The translations under genes and the position numbers were made by a program. A DNA stretch of 64,000 nucleotides from Microbacterium sp. 1.5R. Its GTDB lineage: Bacteria; Actinomycetota; Actinomycetes; Actinomycetales; Microbacteriaceae. How positions within the stretch are numbered: the first letter of the stretch is position 1; the number at the start of each line of letters is the position of its first letter. Positions 50,092 through 60,600 of the stretch are shown in pieces. The stretch lies in contig NZ_CP018151.1 in NCBI RefSeq assembly GCF_001889265.1, positions 434,001 through 498,000 of the forward strand. Reading direction: 5' to 3'. Under the pieces are notes generated by a model. It was not told where the DNA came from and ran no database searches. It worked only from the letters and a program-made list of their open reading frames with translations.

Positions 50092-52161
50092 ATGGTCGAC
50101 GCCGCCGTCCGTCCGAAGACGACTCGCCCGCACACCGACAGCGCAGATGCGAACCTGAGGTTCGATGTCGCCCGGGTCACCGATCTGCTGATGGGCACCT
50201 GGGCTGACACGCGCCGCGAGGCGCGCGAGCTGATCAAGGATTCGGCGTTCTGGCGCGATGACGCGCTGAGCAAGGACGAGCACCGCGAGCGTGTGCTCAG
50301 CCAGCTGCACCTGCTCGTCGAGAACAAGGCAGTGCACCGGGCGTTCCCGACCGCACTCGGCGGAGAAGACAACAACGGCGGCAACATCGCCGGCTTCGAG
50401 GAGCTCGTCGTCGCCGATCCGAGTCTGCAGATCAAGTCGGGAGTGCAGTGGGGGCTGTTCGGCTCCGCCATCCTGCAGCTCGGCACCGCCGAGCACCACG
50501 AGAAGTGGCTGCCCGGTGTCATGGATCTCTCGATCCCCGGCGCCTTCGCGATGACCGAGATCGGGCACGGCTCCGACGTGGCAGCGGTCGGCACCACCGC
50601 CACGTACGACCCGAGCACCGAGGAGTTCGTGATCAACACGCCGTTCCGCGGCGCGACGAAGGAGTACCTCGGCAACGCGGCGCTGCACGGCGTGGCGGCG
50701 ACGGTGTTCGCTCAGCTGATCACGAACGGCGTGAACCACGGGGTGCACTGCTTCTACGTGCCGCTGCGCGGCGAAGACGGCGTCGATCTTCCCGGCATCG
50801 GTCGTGAGGATGACGGACTCAAGGGCGGACTCAACGGCATCGACAACGGCCGCCTCAGCTTCGACCACATCCGCATCCCCCGCACGAACCTGCTGAACAA
50901 GTACGGCGATGTGGCGGCCGACGGCACGTACTCGAGCGCGATCGACAGCCCCGGTCGCCGCTTCTTCACGATGCTCGGCACGCTGGTGCAGGGACGGGTC
51001 TCGCTCGACGGCGCCGCGTCGTGGGCTTCGGCTCTCGGGCTCAAGATCGCGATCACCTACGCGACGCAGCGCCGCCAGTTCGACGGAGCAGACGGCCAGG
51101 AGGTCGTGCTCATGGACTACGGCAAGCACCAGCGCCGCCTGCTGCCGCGCCTGGCGACGACCTACGCGCAGATCTTCGCGCACGACGAGTTCCTGCAGAA
51201 GTTCGACGGCGTGTTCTCCGGCCGCATCGACACCCCTGATGACCGTGAGGACCTCGAGACCCTGGCGGCAGCCCTCAAGCCGCTGTCGACCTGGCACGCG
51301 CTCGACACCCTCCAGGAGGCTCGCGAGGCCTGCGGCGGAGCGGGCTTCATGTTCGAGAACCGTCTCGTGGGACTTCGCGCCGACCTCGACATCTATGTCA
51401 CTTTCGAGGGCGACAACAATGTGCTCCTCCAGCTGGTCGGCAAGCGGCTGCTCACCGACTACGCCAAGCAGTTCACCGGCAAGGATGCTGCGGCCCTGGC
51501 CAAGTTCGCCGTAGGCATGACCGCCGGCAAGCTGTTCCACGGCGCAGGCCTTCGTCAGTTCGGCCAGTCGGTCGTCGACCTCGGTCAGGTCTCGCGTTCG
51601 GTCGAGAACGGTCTGCGTGAGGAGCAGCAGCACCAGCTGCTCGCCGAGCGCGTGCAGCAGATGGTCGCCGACATCGCCGGCCGGCTGCGTCCGGCGGGCA
51701 AGGACAAGGCCCTCGGCGCGAAGCTGTTCAACGAGAATCAGGCCGAGCTGATCGAGGCGGCCCGTGCGCACGGTGAGCTGCTGCAGTGGGAGGCGTTCAC
51801 GGATGCCGTCCACCGCGTCGACGACGCCGACACCAAGAAGGTGCTCACGTGGCTGCGCGACCTCTTCGGTCTGCAGCTCATCGAGAAGCACCTCGCCTGG
51901 CACCTCATCCACGGGCGTCTCTCGACGCAGCGCGCCGCCGCGGTCTCGCGATACATCGACCGACTGTGCGCCAGGCTCCGTCCGTACGCACTCGACCTGG
52001 TCGACGCGTTCGGCTACGAGCCGGAGCACGTCCGGGCGCCCATCGCATCCGGCGCCGAGCGCGTGCGGCAGGACGAGGCTCGGGAGTACTACGCGGCGCT
52101 CGCGGCATCCGGTGACGCCCCTGTGCTGGAGAAGGCGCTCAAGAAGAACGCGAAGCGCTGA
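50092..52161 (+). CDS. Acyl-CoA oxidase/dehydrogenase family protein
   Basis: 689 residues, the acyl-CoA oxidase layout: N-terminal helical domain, GAFAMTEIGHGSDVAAVGTTATYD (flavin/substrate contact), middle domain, ACGGAGFMFENRL and DIYVTFEGDNNVLLQ (Glu439 as catalytic base), then an extra C-terminal ACOX domain (about 480-650). It oxidises acyl-CoA to trans-2-enoyl-CoA with electrons to oxygen or a carrier. ATG 50092 follows GAGAGGAA. Monocistronic with a terminator. Confidence 0.92.
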   Translation: MVDAAVRPKTTRPHTDSADANLRFDVARVTDLLMGTWADTRREARELIKDSAFWRDDALSKDEHRERVLSQLHLLVENKAVHRAFPTALGGEDNNGGNIAGFEELVVADPSLQIKSGVQWGLFGSAILQLGTAEHHEKWLPGVMDLSIPGAFAMTEIGHGSDVAAVGTTATYDPSTEEFVINTPFRGATKEYLGNAALHGVAATVFAQLITNGVNHGVHCFYVPLRGEDGVDLPGIGREDDGLKGGLNGIDNGRLSFDHIRIPRTNLLNKYGDVAADGTYSSAIDSPGRRFFTMLGTLVQGRVSLDGAASWASALGLKIAITYATQRRQFDGADGQEVVLMDYGKHQRRLLPRLATTYAQIFAHDEFLQKFDGVFSGRIDTPDDREDLETLAAALKPLSTWHALDTLQEAREACGGAGFMFENRLVGLRADLDIYVTFEGDNNVLLQLVGKRLLTDYAKQFTGKDAAALAKFAVGMTAGKLFHGAGLRQFGQSVVDLGQVSRSVENGLREEQQHQLLAERVQQMVADIAGRLRPAGKDKALGAKLFNENQAELIEAARAHGELLQWEAFTDAVHRVDDADTKKVLTWLRDLFGLQLIEKHLAWHLIHGRLSTQRAAAVSRYIDRLCARLRPYALDLVDAFGYEPEHVRAPIASGAERVRQDEAREYYAALAASGDAPVLEKALKKNAKR

Positions 52162-52182
52162 GGTTTCCTCGTCGCTCCGCTG

Positions 52183-52215
52183 ACGAAGGCCGGGATCAGT
52201 GGTCCCGGCCTTCGT
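52183..52215 (+). terminator. Terminator, acyl-CoA oxidase gene
   Basis: ACGAAGGCCGGGA (52183-52195) pairs perfectly with TCCCGGCCTTCGT (52203-52215), loop of seven bases. Confidence 0.88.
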
Positions 52216-52293
52216 CGTGGGCGGTCAGGTGCCGCAGAGGAGGGCGCGAGTAGTGTCGATCTGGCCCATCCGCACCGATCAGAGGAGTCCGAG

Positions 52294-53340
52294 ATGACCC
52301 GTGTCACCGCCTATGCCGCACCCAGCGAGGCCGCACCGCTCGAGAAGACCGTCATCGAGCGTCGCGAGCTCGGCCCGAACGACATCCTGATCGACATCGC
52401 GTTCGCCGGCATCTGCCACTCCGACATCCACACGGTGCGCGGAGACTGGGGGCCGCAGCAGTACCCGCTCGCACCCGGACACGAGATCGCCGGAACCGTC
52501 GCGGCCATCGGATCGGATGTCACCAAGCACGCCGTCGGCGATCGGGTCGGCGTCGGCTGTCTCGTGAACTCGTGCGGAGAATGCCGCAACTGCCTGCGCG
52601 GCGACGAGCAGTTCTGCTCCAACGGTGCGATCTTCACCTACGGCAGCACCGACCGTGACGGCAGCGTCACTCAGGGCGGATACTCCGAGCAGGTCGTGGT
52701 GACCGAGTCCTTCGCCGTGCGCATCCCCGACGCGCTCGGGCTCGACGTCGCGGCACCCCTGCTCTGCGCAGGAATCACCACGTACTCCCCGCTGCGGCAC
52801 TGGAACGTCGGACCCGGCACGCGCGTGGCGGTCGTCGGCCTCGGCGGACTCGGCCACATGGGCGTGCAGATCGCGCACGCTCTCGGAGCAGAGGTCACCG
52901 TGCTGTCGCAGACGCTCAGCAAGAAGGATGACGGCCTCCGTCTCGGTGCCGATCACTACTATGCGACGAGCGATCCCGAGACGTTCCGCTCGCTGCGCGG
53001 GTCGTTCGACGTCATCCTCAACACGGTCAGCGCGGTCGTCGACCTCCGCGCCTACCTCGGTCTGCTCGACGTGGGCGGGTCGATGGTCTGCGTGGGAGCC
53101 CCCGCAGAACCGCTCTCAGTGAACGTCTCGTCTCTGATCGGCGGGCGTCGATCGCTCGCGGGGTCCAACATCGGCGGCATCCAGGAGACCCAGGAGATGC
53201 TCGATTTCTGCGCCGAACACGGCATCGCAGCCGAGATCGAGATCATCAGCGCATCGCAGATCAACGAGGCGTACGAGCGCGTGCTCGCCTCTGACGTGCG
53301 CTATCGCTTCGTGATCGACGCCGCGACCATCGCCGACTGA
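52294..53340 (+). CDS. Zinc-dependent alcohol dehydrogenase (CAD/YahK type)
   Basis: 348 residues, medium-chain reductase. Catalytic zinc: GICHSDIHT and GHEIAG; structural zinc: [15 protein letters not shown]; cofactor fold: [22 protein letters not shown]. The closing pattern [17 protein letters not shown] is that of cinnamyl-alcohol-type NADP enzymes, which act broadly on aldehydes. ATG 52294 has GAGGAG upstream. Single gene. Confidence 0.93.
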   Translation: MTRVTAYAAPSEAAPLEKTVIERRELGPNDILIDIAFAGICHSDIHTVRGDWGPQQYPLAPGHEIAGTVAAIGSDVTKHAVGDRVGVGCLVNSCGECRNCLRGDEQFCSNGAIFTYGSTDRDGSVTQGGYSEQVVVTESFAVRIPDALGLDVAAPLLCAGITTYSPLRHWNVGPGTRVAVVGLGGLGHMGVQIAHALGAEVTVLSQTLSKKDDGLRLGADHYYATSDPETFRSLRGSFDVILNTVSAVVDLRAYLGLLDVGGSMVCVGAPAEPLSVNVSSLIGGRRSLAGSNIGGIQETQEMLDFCAEHGIAAEIEIISASQINEAYERVLASDVRYRFVIDAATIAD

Positions 53341-53348
53341 GTTCCGGA

Positions 53349-53381
53349 GGGGGTCCTCGGGGTACGCCCCAGGGGACCCCC
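53349..53381 (+). terminator. Terminator, alcohol dehydrogenase gene
   Basis: GGGGGTCC (53349-53356) pairs with GGACCCCC (53374-53381), with an inner GGGG/CCCC stem and TACG loop. Between here and the GntR stop (53490) lies only a short GTAGCC triplet repeat (53469-53487). Confidence 0.75.
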
Positions 53382-53489
53382 GTCGGTTGCTCCCCTGGGA
53401 CCGTTCGCGCAGTGGGTGCGGCGGTGTGGGTCGGGGTGGTGCTGGGCCTGTGCGGCAGGGCGGCGCGGTAGCCGTAGCCGTAGCCGCGC

Positions 53490-54164
53490 TCAGTTCGCGG
53501 GATCCGGCTCGCGGTAGTACTCGAGGAAGTTGACGCGCGTCGCGGCGTGCAGCTCGTGGATCAGATCTCCGGCTCGTTCGCCGTCACGGGCTTCGGCCGC
53601 TGCAGTGATCGCGCGGATGAAATCGCGCGCCTGGAGAGGCGTGACGAGGTTCTCGCGAGGCGTGAGGAAGCGCACCAGCTGCAGCGACAGGGTCTCGGCC
53701 TTCGCTCGCAGCACGGAGTTCGTCGCGGCGCGGACGACGACGAGGAAATACCGGCGGATCGCTCGTCCGAGAGCGGCCGCGTCATCTGCATCCACCGCAT
53801 CCTCGACATGCGCCAGCTCGCGACGCAAGTCGGCGATATGCGCATCCGCGAGGTCGGCGGTGGTGGTGCGGGCAAGGTGCTCGTGGATCACTCCGATCAC
53901 GAACAGGCTCTCGTTGATCGCCGCGACGTTCACCGGGGCCACCCGGGTGTGACGGTGCGGCACCAACTCGACGACGTCCTCCTCGGCGAGTCGATTGAGC
54001 GCCTCGCGGATCGGGGTTCTGGACGACCCGAGCCACGTCATGAGCTCCTCGTCGTGGAGAACTTCCCCGGGTTCCAACGTCCCGTCGAGGATCGCCCCGA
54101 GGATCGTGTCGTAGACCTCGTCGCGAAGCAGCCGCCGCGGCGGAGGTGTGTCCCTCGTGGGCAT
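53490..54164 (-). CDS. GntR family regulator (FCD type), first
   Basis: About 224 residues. Winged helix: LLRDEVYDTILGAILDGTLEPGEVLHDEELMTWLGSSRTPIREALNRLAEEDVVELVPHRHTRVAP (about 11-77). The C-terminal helical domain (about 90-215) is FadR/FCD-like with the helical signature VIHEHLARTTTADLADA. Its start overlaps the stop of the next regulator as TGATG (GTG 54167 also possible). Ligand likely a carboxylic acid (family knowledge). There is no adjacent enzyme gene on the same strand. Confidence 0.86.
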   Translation of the reverse strand: MPTRDTPPPRRLLRDEVYDTILGAILDGTLEPGEVLHDEELMTWLGSSRTPIREALNRLAEEDVVELVPHRHTRVAPVNVAAINESLFVIGVIHEHLARTTTADLADAHIADLRRELAHVEDAVDADDAAALGRAIRRYFLVVVRAATNSVLRAKAETLSLQLVRFLTPRENLVTPLQARDFIRAITAAAEARDGERAGDLIHELHAATRVNFLEYYREPDPAN

Positions 54165-54883
54165 CACGCGTCCTCGCTTCCGCGCCGCTCAGCTGTATCG
54201 GCGCCAGCAGCGACCTGCGGGCTCGATTCGGCCGCATCTCGTGCCTGCACGCTTGCGGCCCCTGCAGTGAAGTACGCCTGTGCGGCCAGGGCTGCGGCAT
54301 CCGCGTTCCCTGTGGCGGCGGCGGAGGCAAGTGCGTCGAGCGCGGCCGATGTGTCGGTCGCGTCGAGTGCGCCGGGTCGAGCGGTGATCATCCGGGTGAC
54401 GTGCGGCACCGACTTCTCGCGGATGCGCTGAACGAGGGTGTTGCGGTAGCGGTCGACGAACACGTTCATCAGGTTGTTCACGATCCGTGCGCGTTCGAGG
54501 GCGTTCGAGGTCCGGCTCACCGTCGTGTGCAGGTCGGCGATCTGCGTCCGGTCCGCGTCGGTGAGGAGCGGGACAGCCTCGCGCACCGTCGCCGCGTACA
54601 CGACGCCGAGCATCTCCATCTCCTCTGCGAACCTCGTGGGATCGAGAGGTGCGATGCGGGTGCCCCTCTGCGGAAGCACTTCGATCAGCCCCATGCCGGC
54701 GAGCCGGTTCACCGCCTCCCGGATCGGCGTGCGCGAGGCGCCCAACCAGCTCTCGAGCTGCTTGTCGGAGATCGGCTCTCCTGCGGCCAGGTCACCGGCG
54801 ACGATGGCATCCAGAAGCGTGTCGAAGATCTGGTCGCGCAGCAGCTTTCGGGGCATTTGCGCCGGGGTCTTGGGCACAGGCAT
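54164..54883 (-). CDS. GntR family regulator (FCD-like), second
   Basis: 239 residues. HTH: KLLRDQIFDTLLDAIVAGDLAAGEPISDKQLESWLGASRTPIREAVNRLAGMGLIEVLPQRGTRIAP, closely similar to the first copy, with LLRD and SRTPIREA shared. The C-terminal domain diverges and ends in an Ala-rich tail (about 185-239). Translationally coupled to the first regulator; its promoter faces that of the third across a 174-base gap. Confidence 0.85.
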   Translation of the reverse strand: MPVPKTPAQMPRKLLRDQIFDTLLDAIVAGDLAAGEPISDKQLESWLGASRTPIREAVNRLAGMGLIEVLPQRGTRIAPLDPTRFAEEMEMLGVVYAATVREAVPLLTDADRTQIADLHTTVSRTSNALERARIVNNLMNVFVDRYRNTLVQRIREKSVPHVTRMITARPGALDATDTSAALDALASAAATGNADAAALAAQAYFTAGAASVQARDAAESSPQVAAGADTAERRGSEDA

Positions 54884-54900
54884 GGGTCAATGCTAGTCGG

Positions 54901-55057
54901 AATCATCTGGGTACCTGATATATCAATCGCCCGCAATATATACCCATGCCCTGTCTCTCGGTGGATGAGGCGACGACTTCAGGCAGGGTGCCCGAGCATT
55001 GAAATATCAGATGATTTGTGTCCGCGGCTCACTTATGTCATCCTCTAATCATCCAAT
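54901..55057. promoter_or_regulatory. Shared AT-rich operator region of the GntR regulators
   Basis: Unusually AT-rich for this chromosome. It has the palindrome TGATATATCA (54916-54925), an inverted pair AATCATCTG (54901-54909)/CAGATGATT (55008-55016), and another AATCATC just before the third regulator. These are candidate FadR-like sites for cross-regulation. No gene fits inside. Confidence 0.6.
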
Positions 55058-55741
55058 ATGTTAGTTGATGAGAGCGATGTGATCATGCCCATGGGCTCCC
55101 TCGAGGACCAACTGCGCCCGCAGCTTCTCAGCGGTCTCGCATACGAGCGCCTGCTCGCCGAGATCGTGAGCGGCCGCATCCCGCCCGGCCAGCGACTGCG
55201 GCTCGATCTGCTCGCCCACGCGTGGGCCGTCTCCCGGACGCCGGTGCGCGAGGCGCTGCAACGGCTTGTCGAGATGCGGTTCGTCCAGGTGTCTCCGAGC
55301 GCCGGAACTCGTGTGGCGGAGTGGTCGCGCGCTGACATGATCGAGCGCGCCCACGTCGTCGGTCGCCTGATCGTCGAGAAGAGCTGCATCGGCCCGCCCG
55401 TGCGCACGCACCAGCAGTCGACGCGACTGGCGGACGAGACCTGCGAGCTGCTCGGCTACCTCGAGCTCTCCGAGATCCTCATCTCGCGGGAGCTCGGCCG
55501 TCTGGGCCCCCGCCTCGCCCGCGACCACATCGACCCGCTGCGGCTGTTCGTGGATCCGCAGACGGCCCGCCACCACGGCATCGATCTCGACACGGATCGG
55601 GCCTCCCGCCGCCGTCTCCTCTCCGCCGCCCTCGCCGCCATCGAACGACAGGATGCTGCCGCGGCGCGCGAAGCCCTCGACGGGTTCTCGACGTCGTTCA
55701 TCGACGCGCTCGGATCCGGCCCCGCAGAGGCCGCTGCGTAG
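55058..55741 (+). CDS. GntR family regulator, third
   Basis: 227 residues from ATG 55058. HTH: AYERLLAEIVSGRIPPGQRLRLDLLAHAWAVSRTPVREALQRLVEMRFVQVSPSAGTRVAE (about 28-88), with VSRTPVREAL the typical recognition helix. The C-terminal domain is short and divergent. The start is uncertain: ATG 55058 has no ribosome site and could be leaderless, with ATG 55085 or 55091 as alternatives. Third regulator in a row with no obvious target. Confidence 0.82.
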   Translation: MLVDESDVIMPMGSLEDQLRPQLLSGLAYERLLAEIVSGRIPPGQRLRLDLLAHAWAVSRTPVREALQRLVEMRFVQVSPSAGTRVAEWSRADMIERAHVVGRLIVEKSCIGPPVRTHQQSTRLADETCELLGYLELSEILISRELGRLGPRLARDHIDPLRLFVDPQTARHHGIDLDTDRASRRRLLSAALAAIERQDAAAAREALDGFSTSFIDALGSGPAEAAA

Positions 55742-55799
55742 TCCCGGCAGGAGAGCCGGCATCACCCGCCGTGTCGGTGGCGGCGGCTAGCGTGGGCTC

Positions 55800-56366
55800 A
55801 TGACGTCTCTGATCGCCGGCCCCGACCTCCGCGACCGATGCGGGTGGGTGGGCGACGACGCCGAATACCGCCGGTATCACGACGAGGAATGGGGCACCCC
55901 GCTCCACGGCGACCGGGCGCTGTTCGAGAAGATGGCCCTCGAGGGGTTTCAGGCGGGGCTCTCGTGGATCACCATCCTGCGCAAGCGCCCCCGGTTCCGC
56001 GAGGTCTTCGCCGGCTTCGAGCCCGAGCGGGTCGCCGAGTTCGACCGATCCGACGTCGAGCGGCTCATGGCGGACGCGGGGATCATCCGCAACCGGGCGA
56101 AGATCGAGGCCACCATCGGCAACGCCCGAATCGTGCGCTCGATGGCAGACGGCGAGCTGGATGAGCTGATGTGGTCGTTCGCGCCGGCATCGGGACCGCG
56201 GCCCGCATCGTTCGCGGATGTTCCGGCGGTGACGCCGGAGTCTACGGCGATGAGCAAGGAACTGCGTCGTCGCGGCTTCCGATTCGTGGGTCCGACGACG
56301 ATGTACGCGCTCATGCAGTCCGCGGGCATGGTCGACGATCATGTCGTCGGGTGCTGGCGCGCCTGA
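55800..56366 (+). CDS. tag: DNA-3-methyladenine glycosylase I
   Basis: 188 residues, complete Tag. RCGWVGDDAEYRRYHDEEWGTPLHGDRALFEKMALEGFQAGLSWITILRKR and GFRFVGPTTMYALMQSAGMVDDHVVGCW carry the aromatic pocket and the Cys/His zinc ligands (Cys near the N-terminus, His and Cys at the end). It removes 3-methyladenine from alkylated DNA in base-excision repair. Single gene; no Ada-type partner nearby. Confidence 0.95.
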   Translation: MTSLIAGPDLRDRCGWVGDDAEYRRYHDEEWGTPLHGDRALFEKMALEGFQAGLSWITILRKRPRFREVFAGFEPERVAEFDRSDVERLMADAGIIRNRAKIEATIGNARIVRSMADGELDELMWSFAPASGPRPASFADVPAVTPESTAMSKELRRRGFRFVGPTTMYALMQSAGMVDDHVVGCWRA

Positions 56367-56427
56367 CCACCGAGGCGTGCTGGGCGCGCCCGCCGTGTCG
56401 GGGCGAGTGCAGGGGCGATCGCCCGCC

Positions 56428-56456
56428 TTCGGGATCGTCCACACCCTCGATATACT
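56428..56456 (+). promoter_or_regulatory. Likely promoter of the PFNA-like operon
   Basis: TATACT (56451-56456) is a near-ideal -10, with a weak TTCGGG (56428-56433) 17 bases upstream. The kinase GTG lies 79 bases on. Confidence 0.5.
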
Positions 56457-56535
56457 CGTGGTCGGGGGGATCGCCCAGCGCGGCGCGCAGGGATCATGCA
56501 GAGCGCGGTCTCCCGACCGACCGTGAGGAGCATGG

Positions 56536-57666
56536 GTGGCCACGCGCATGGCATCGACACCGCCGACGCTGGCGGGGTACAGCTATGTGCGTCCGCTCGG
56601 ATCCGGCGGGTTCGCAGATGTCTTCCTCTACGAACAGGACATGCCGCGACGCGTCGCCGCTGTGAAGGTGCTGCTGGCGGATGCCGTGAACCGCGAGGTT
56701 CTCCGCACCTTCAACGTCGAGGCCGACATCTCGGCGCGGCTCAGCGCCCACCCCTCGATCGTCACCATCTATCAGGCGTCCATCTCTGCAGACGGTCGGC
56801 CGTACTTCGCGATGGAGTACTGCCCCGACACCATGAGCGCCCGGTACAAGAAGGCGCCGCTGGCGCTCGCCGAGGTGCTCGACACGGGCGTGCGCATGGC
56901 AGGCGCCCTCGAGACCGTGCACAGGGCCGGACTCCTGCATCGCGACATCAAGCCGTCCAACGTGCTCATCAACTCCCTCGGCGCCCCCGTGCTGGCCGAC
57001 TTCGGCATCGCGGCCGCCGTGATAGACGAGGGCGACGTAGAGACCATCGCGATGTCGGTGCCGTGGAGCTCGCCGGAGGTGCTGCAGGAGCGCGTCTCCG
57101 GATCCGTCCCGAGCGAGATCTGGAGCCTCGGAGCCACCCTGTACACGCTCCTCGCGGGAAGAAGCCCGTTCGAACGCGCCGACCGAGGCTCCAACTCCCG
57201 CGACCAGCTCACCGAGCGCATCATCAAGGCGCGCTATACCGCGGTGCCGATACCCGGCATCCCGCCGATCATCGACGAGATCTTCGCGACCGCGATGCAC
57301 CGTGATCCGGCCAGACGGTTCGCAAGCATGGCCGACTTCGCGGAACGCCTGCGCTGGGCGCAGTTCGAGCTGGGTCTGCACCCGACGGCCTTCGAGGCGG
57401 CGTCCGCTGAATGGGCCGCAGCAGCGCCCGTCAGCTTCTCCGACTCCAGCGCCCGCGGCCCGGTGATCACCACCGTCGCCCCCGACTCGCGACGTGCAGT
57501 GCGCGCCGCGAAGCAGCAGGCGATGCCGCGCGACCGCGACGAACTGCCCGCCGCGCGTGCGAAGACCCGCTCGCCCCTCGTCGCCGGCGTGATCGGCGCG
57601 TTGATCGGAGCAGCGGTCCTCGGTGGCGTCGGCGTCGGCGTGCTCTACCTGACCGGGGTCCTGTGA
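56536..57666 (+). CDS. Membrane-anchored serine/threonine protein kinase (Pkb2-like)
   Basis: 376 residues, GTG start with GAGGAG. Kinase domain (about 14-275): LGSGGFADVF, Lys44 in VAAVKVL, HRDIKPSN (Asp137), DFG (Asp155), VPWSSPEVL and an APE-like motif. A linker leads to one C-terminal TM (about 347-371), leaving only a few residues outside; no PASTA domain is present, unlike PknB. It opens a cluster with the giant Ig/Fn3 protein and MoxR, as in the bifidobacterial PFNA cluster. Confidence 0.92.
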   Translation: MATRMASTPPTLAGYSYVRPLGSGGFADVFLYEQDMPRRVAAVKVLLADAVNREVLRTFNVEADISARLSAHPSIVTIYQASISADGRPYFAMEYCPDTMSARYKKAPLALAEVLDTGVRMAGALETVHRAGLLHRDIKPSNVLINSLGAPVLADFGIAAAVIDEGDVETIAMSVPWSSPEVLQERVSGSVPSEIWSLGATLYTLLAGRSPFERADRGSNSRDQLTERIIKARYTAVPIPGIPPIIDEIFATAMHRDPARRFASMADFAERLRWAQFELGLHPTAFEAASAEWAAAAPVSFSDSSARGPVITTVAPDSRRAVRAAKQQAMPRDRDELPAARAKTRSPLVAGVIGALIGAAVLGGVGVGVLYLTGVL

Positions 57667-60600
57667 TGGCCATCGGCGACCGCGCTCGCGCGGAGGCGAA
57701 CCCCCGATCGCGCGGACGCCTGATCGCGGCCATCTCGGGTGTCGCCGCCCTGGCGGTGGTGCTCACGCTCGCCATCACGGCCCAGGGATACCAGTCGCAG
57801 GAGGTGCCCCGCCTCGAGTCGTCCGTCTGGGTCATGCGCGACAGCGGCCAGTACGCCCGCGTGAACACCGAGCTCGCCGAGATCGACACCGTGCGCAACG
57901 TCGACGATCCCGAGGCCGTCTGGCAGAGCGGCTCGGCGGCCGTCATCTACGCCCAGGGCAACAGGCAGCGGTGGGATCTCGACCCCGCGAATCCCGCCGA
58001 CCTGCTCTCCGACGCGTCGGATGAAGGCACGCCGATCGCTTCCGAGCCGACGCCGGCGGGCACGCGGGAGATCCTGTCGGCCGGTGCCTATGTGGCGTAT
58101 CGCACCGACACCGGCCAGGTATCGGTCACCACTCTCGAGGCGGGTGCCGCCACTGCTCTCGTCGACCCGTTCGCGGGCGTCGAGGTCGAGGAGGGCGAGG
58201 ACCCTCCGACGTACACGGCGGATGCGATCGGGCTGTCGCCCGCGGGCCTGCTGGTGCTCTTCTCCGCAGACGAGGGCGCGATCCGCCGGTTCGACATCGA
58301 CGAGCACCGCTTCCTCGGCGATCCCGAATCCGTCTCGCAGGCTCCGGATGCCGCAGAGGGCCTCCTCGTCACGGTCGTGGGCGACCGCTGGGCGATGCTC
58401 CAGGCGGGCACCGGCGAGCTGTGGCTGCAGGGGCGCGACGAACCCGTGGAGCTGGACGTCGCTGAGGACGCGCGTCTCCAGGAGGGCGCTGAGTCGGGCG
58501 CGAACGTGTCGATCGCCGACTCCGACGGACTCGTGTCGGTCGATCTGGATTCCGGAGAGTCGGAGCGGGTCGCTGACGCGTCGGGCGTGCCGGCGACGCC
58601 GGTCGTCGTCGACGGCGAGGTCTATGCCGCCTGGCTCGACACGGGTGCGGGCACTCTGTGGGCAGGTGGCGAGACCGTTCCGCTGCGTGTTCCGGACGAG
58701 GCCCTCGACTCTTCGACGATCGAACCGGTCTTCCAGGAGAACGGCGATCGAGCGGTGCTGAGCGAGATCGGCACCGGACTCATCTGGACGGCCCCCGACG
58801 GCGTGCTCATCCCGCTCGAGCAGTGGGCGATCGAAGACGACACCGAGCAGCAGGAGGGCACGATCATCGTCGAGGACGTGGCCGAGCAGATGCCGCCCGT
58901 CGCCGTCGACGACGCATTCGGTGTCCGTGCGGGCGAGCAGGTGATCCTGCCGGTGCTCCTCAACGACCACGATCCGAACAAGAAGGACGTGCTGTCGATC
59001 GATCCCGAATCGGTCTCGGGCGGGCTCGGCGACCCGGCGTTCGGAGACCTGACCCTCGTCGCGAACGGGCAGTCGCTGGTGGTCGACGTCAAGGCGGGCT
59101 CGGGGCAGGCGAGCTTCACATATGCGGTCACCGACGGCGCCGCGGTGTCGGCTCCGGCGACCGTGACCCTGACCGTCGTCGATCCGGAAGCGAACTCCGC
59201 GCCCGTGTGGTGCGGAGTCGACGCCTGCCAGCAGGAGTGGCCGACGCCCCAGCTCCTTCCGGGCGGCAGCACGGTCGTCTCGGCGTTGTCGGGCTGGGTC
59301 GATCCCGAGGGCGATCCGTTCGTGCTCAGCGATGCCTACGAGACCGATTCCTCGTCGCCCGTCATGGTCGTGCCGATGGCCGACGGACGGGTGGCCATCC
59401 GCCACACCGACCCGAATGCCGCGGATGCCGTGATCTCGGTCACCGTGGTGGTCGAGGACGTGCACGGTGCGACCGCGGAGAAGACCCTCGATGTGCAGGT
59501 CACAGGGAGCCCGGCTCTCGTCGCCTCGCCGGTCGCGCTGACCGCGCGTGTCGGGGAGCTCCAATCGGTGCGCATCTCAGATCATCTGTCCGGCGGCTCC
59601 GGTTCGTATCGTCTCGTCGACGCCGTGCAGACTGCGGCGACCGCGCAGGGGCTCGAGGTCAACCCGAACGCGGCATCCGGCACCGTCGAGATGACGGTGG
59701 CCGAACCGGGGCAGTACGTCGTCACCTACACGGCTCAGGACGTCACTACCCAGGCCGAGCAGTCGGCCGTCATCCGCATCACCGCGGTCGACGGATCCGC
59801 GGGCCTCGCGATGGCACCGCTGACCGCGTTCGTCCGCGAGGGCGAGGACACGACGGTCGACGTCATCCGCGCCGTGCAGAACACCAGTGGTCGGGTGCTG
59901 ATGCTGGCCGATGCGGTGAGCTCGACGCCGCAGCTCGGCGTGCGTGTGGTCGGCAACGAGAGCATCCGGGTGAACGGCACCACGGAGGACGGCGAGCCCG
60001 GGGTCATCGGCAAGGCCACCGTGACGATCGCCGACGGCACCGGTGCCGCAGTGCAGGGAACCGTCACGGTTTTCCTCACGCCGCCGTCGACGGTGACGCG
60101 TCCGATCGTCTTCCCCGACGCGATCACCGTGCGCGCAGGTTCGCTCACGCGCATCGCTGTCACGGCCAATGACGTGGCGCCGCGAGGGGAGCCCCTGGTC
60201 GTTCTCCCCGAGGTGACCGGCTCGGGCGAATCGGGTGAGCTCGTCTTCGCCGACCGCAACGCGCTGCGCTACCTCGCACCCACGACGCCCGGCACCTACC
60301 GTCTGTCGTACTCGGTGTCACTCGAGCGCAACCCCGCTCTCGCCGACAACGGTGTCGTGACGGTCACGGTCGTGCCTCCGGGCACCAACCGTGCCCCGAC
60401 GCCGTCGACCCTGACCGGCCGAGTCCTCAGCGGTCAGACCGTGTCGCTGCCCGTGCCTTCGACCGGCATGGACAGCGATGGCGATCGAGTCGTGCTCGCG
60501 GGCGTCGACCAGCCCCAGAAGGGTGCGGGCACGGCGACGATCTCGGCCGACGGCGACGCGATCGTTTACCGGGCGCCCGCGGGCGGTGTCGACGGCGGTC

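Noticed and set aside
57973..57990. Third copy of the palindromic element (CTCGACCCCGCG)
   Set aside because: The end motif is present in the giant PFNA gene but no complementary arm lies at the right distance.
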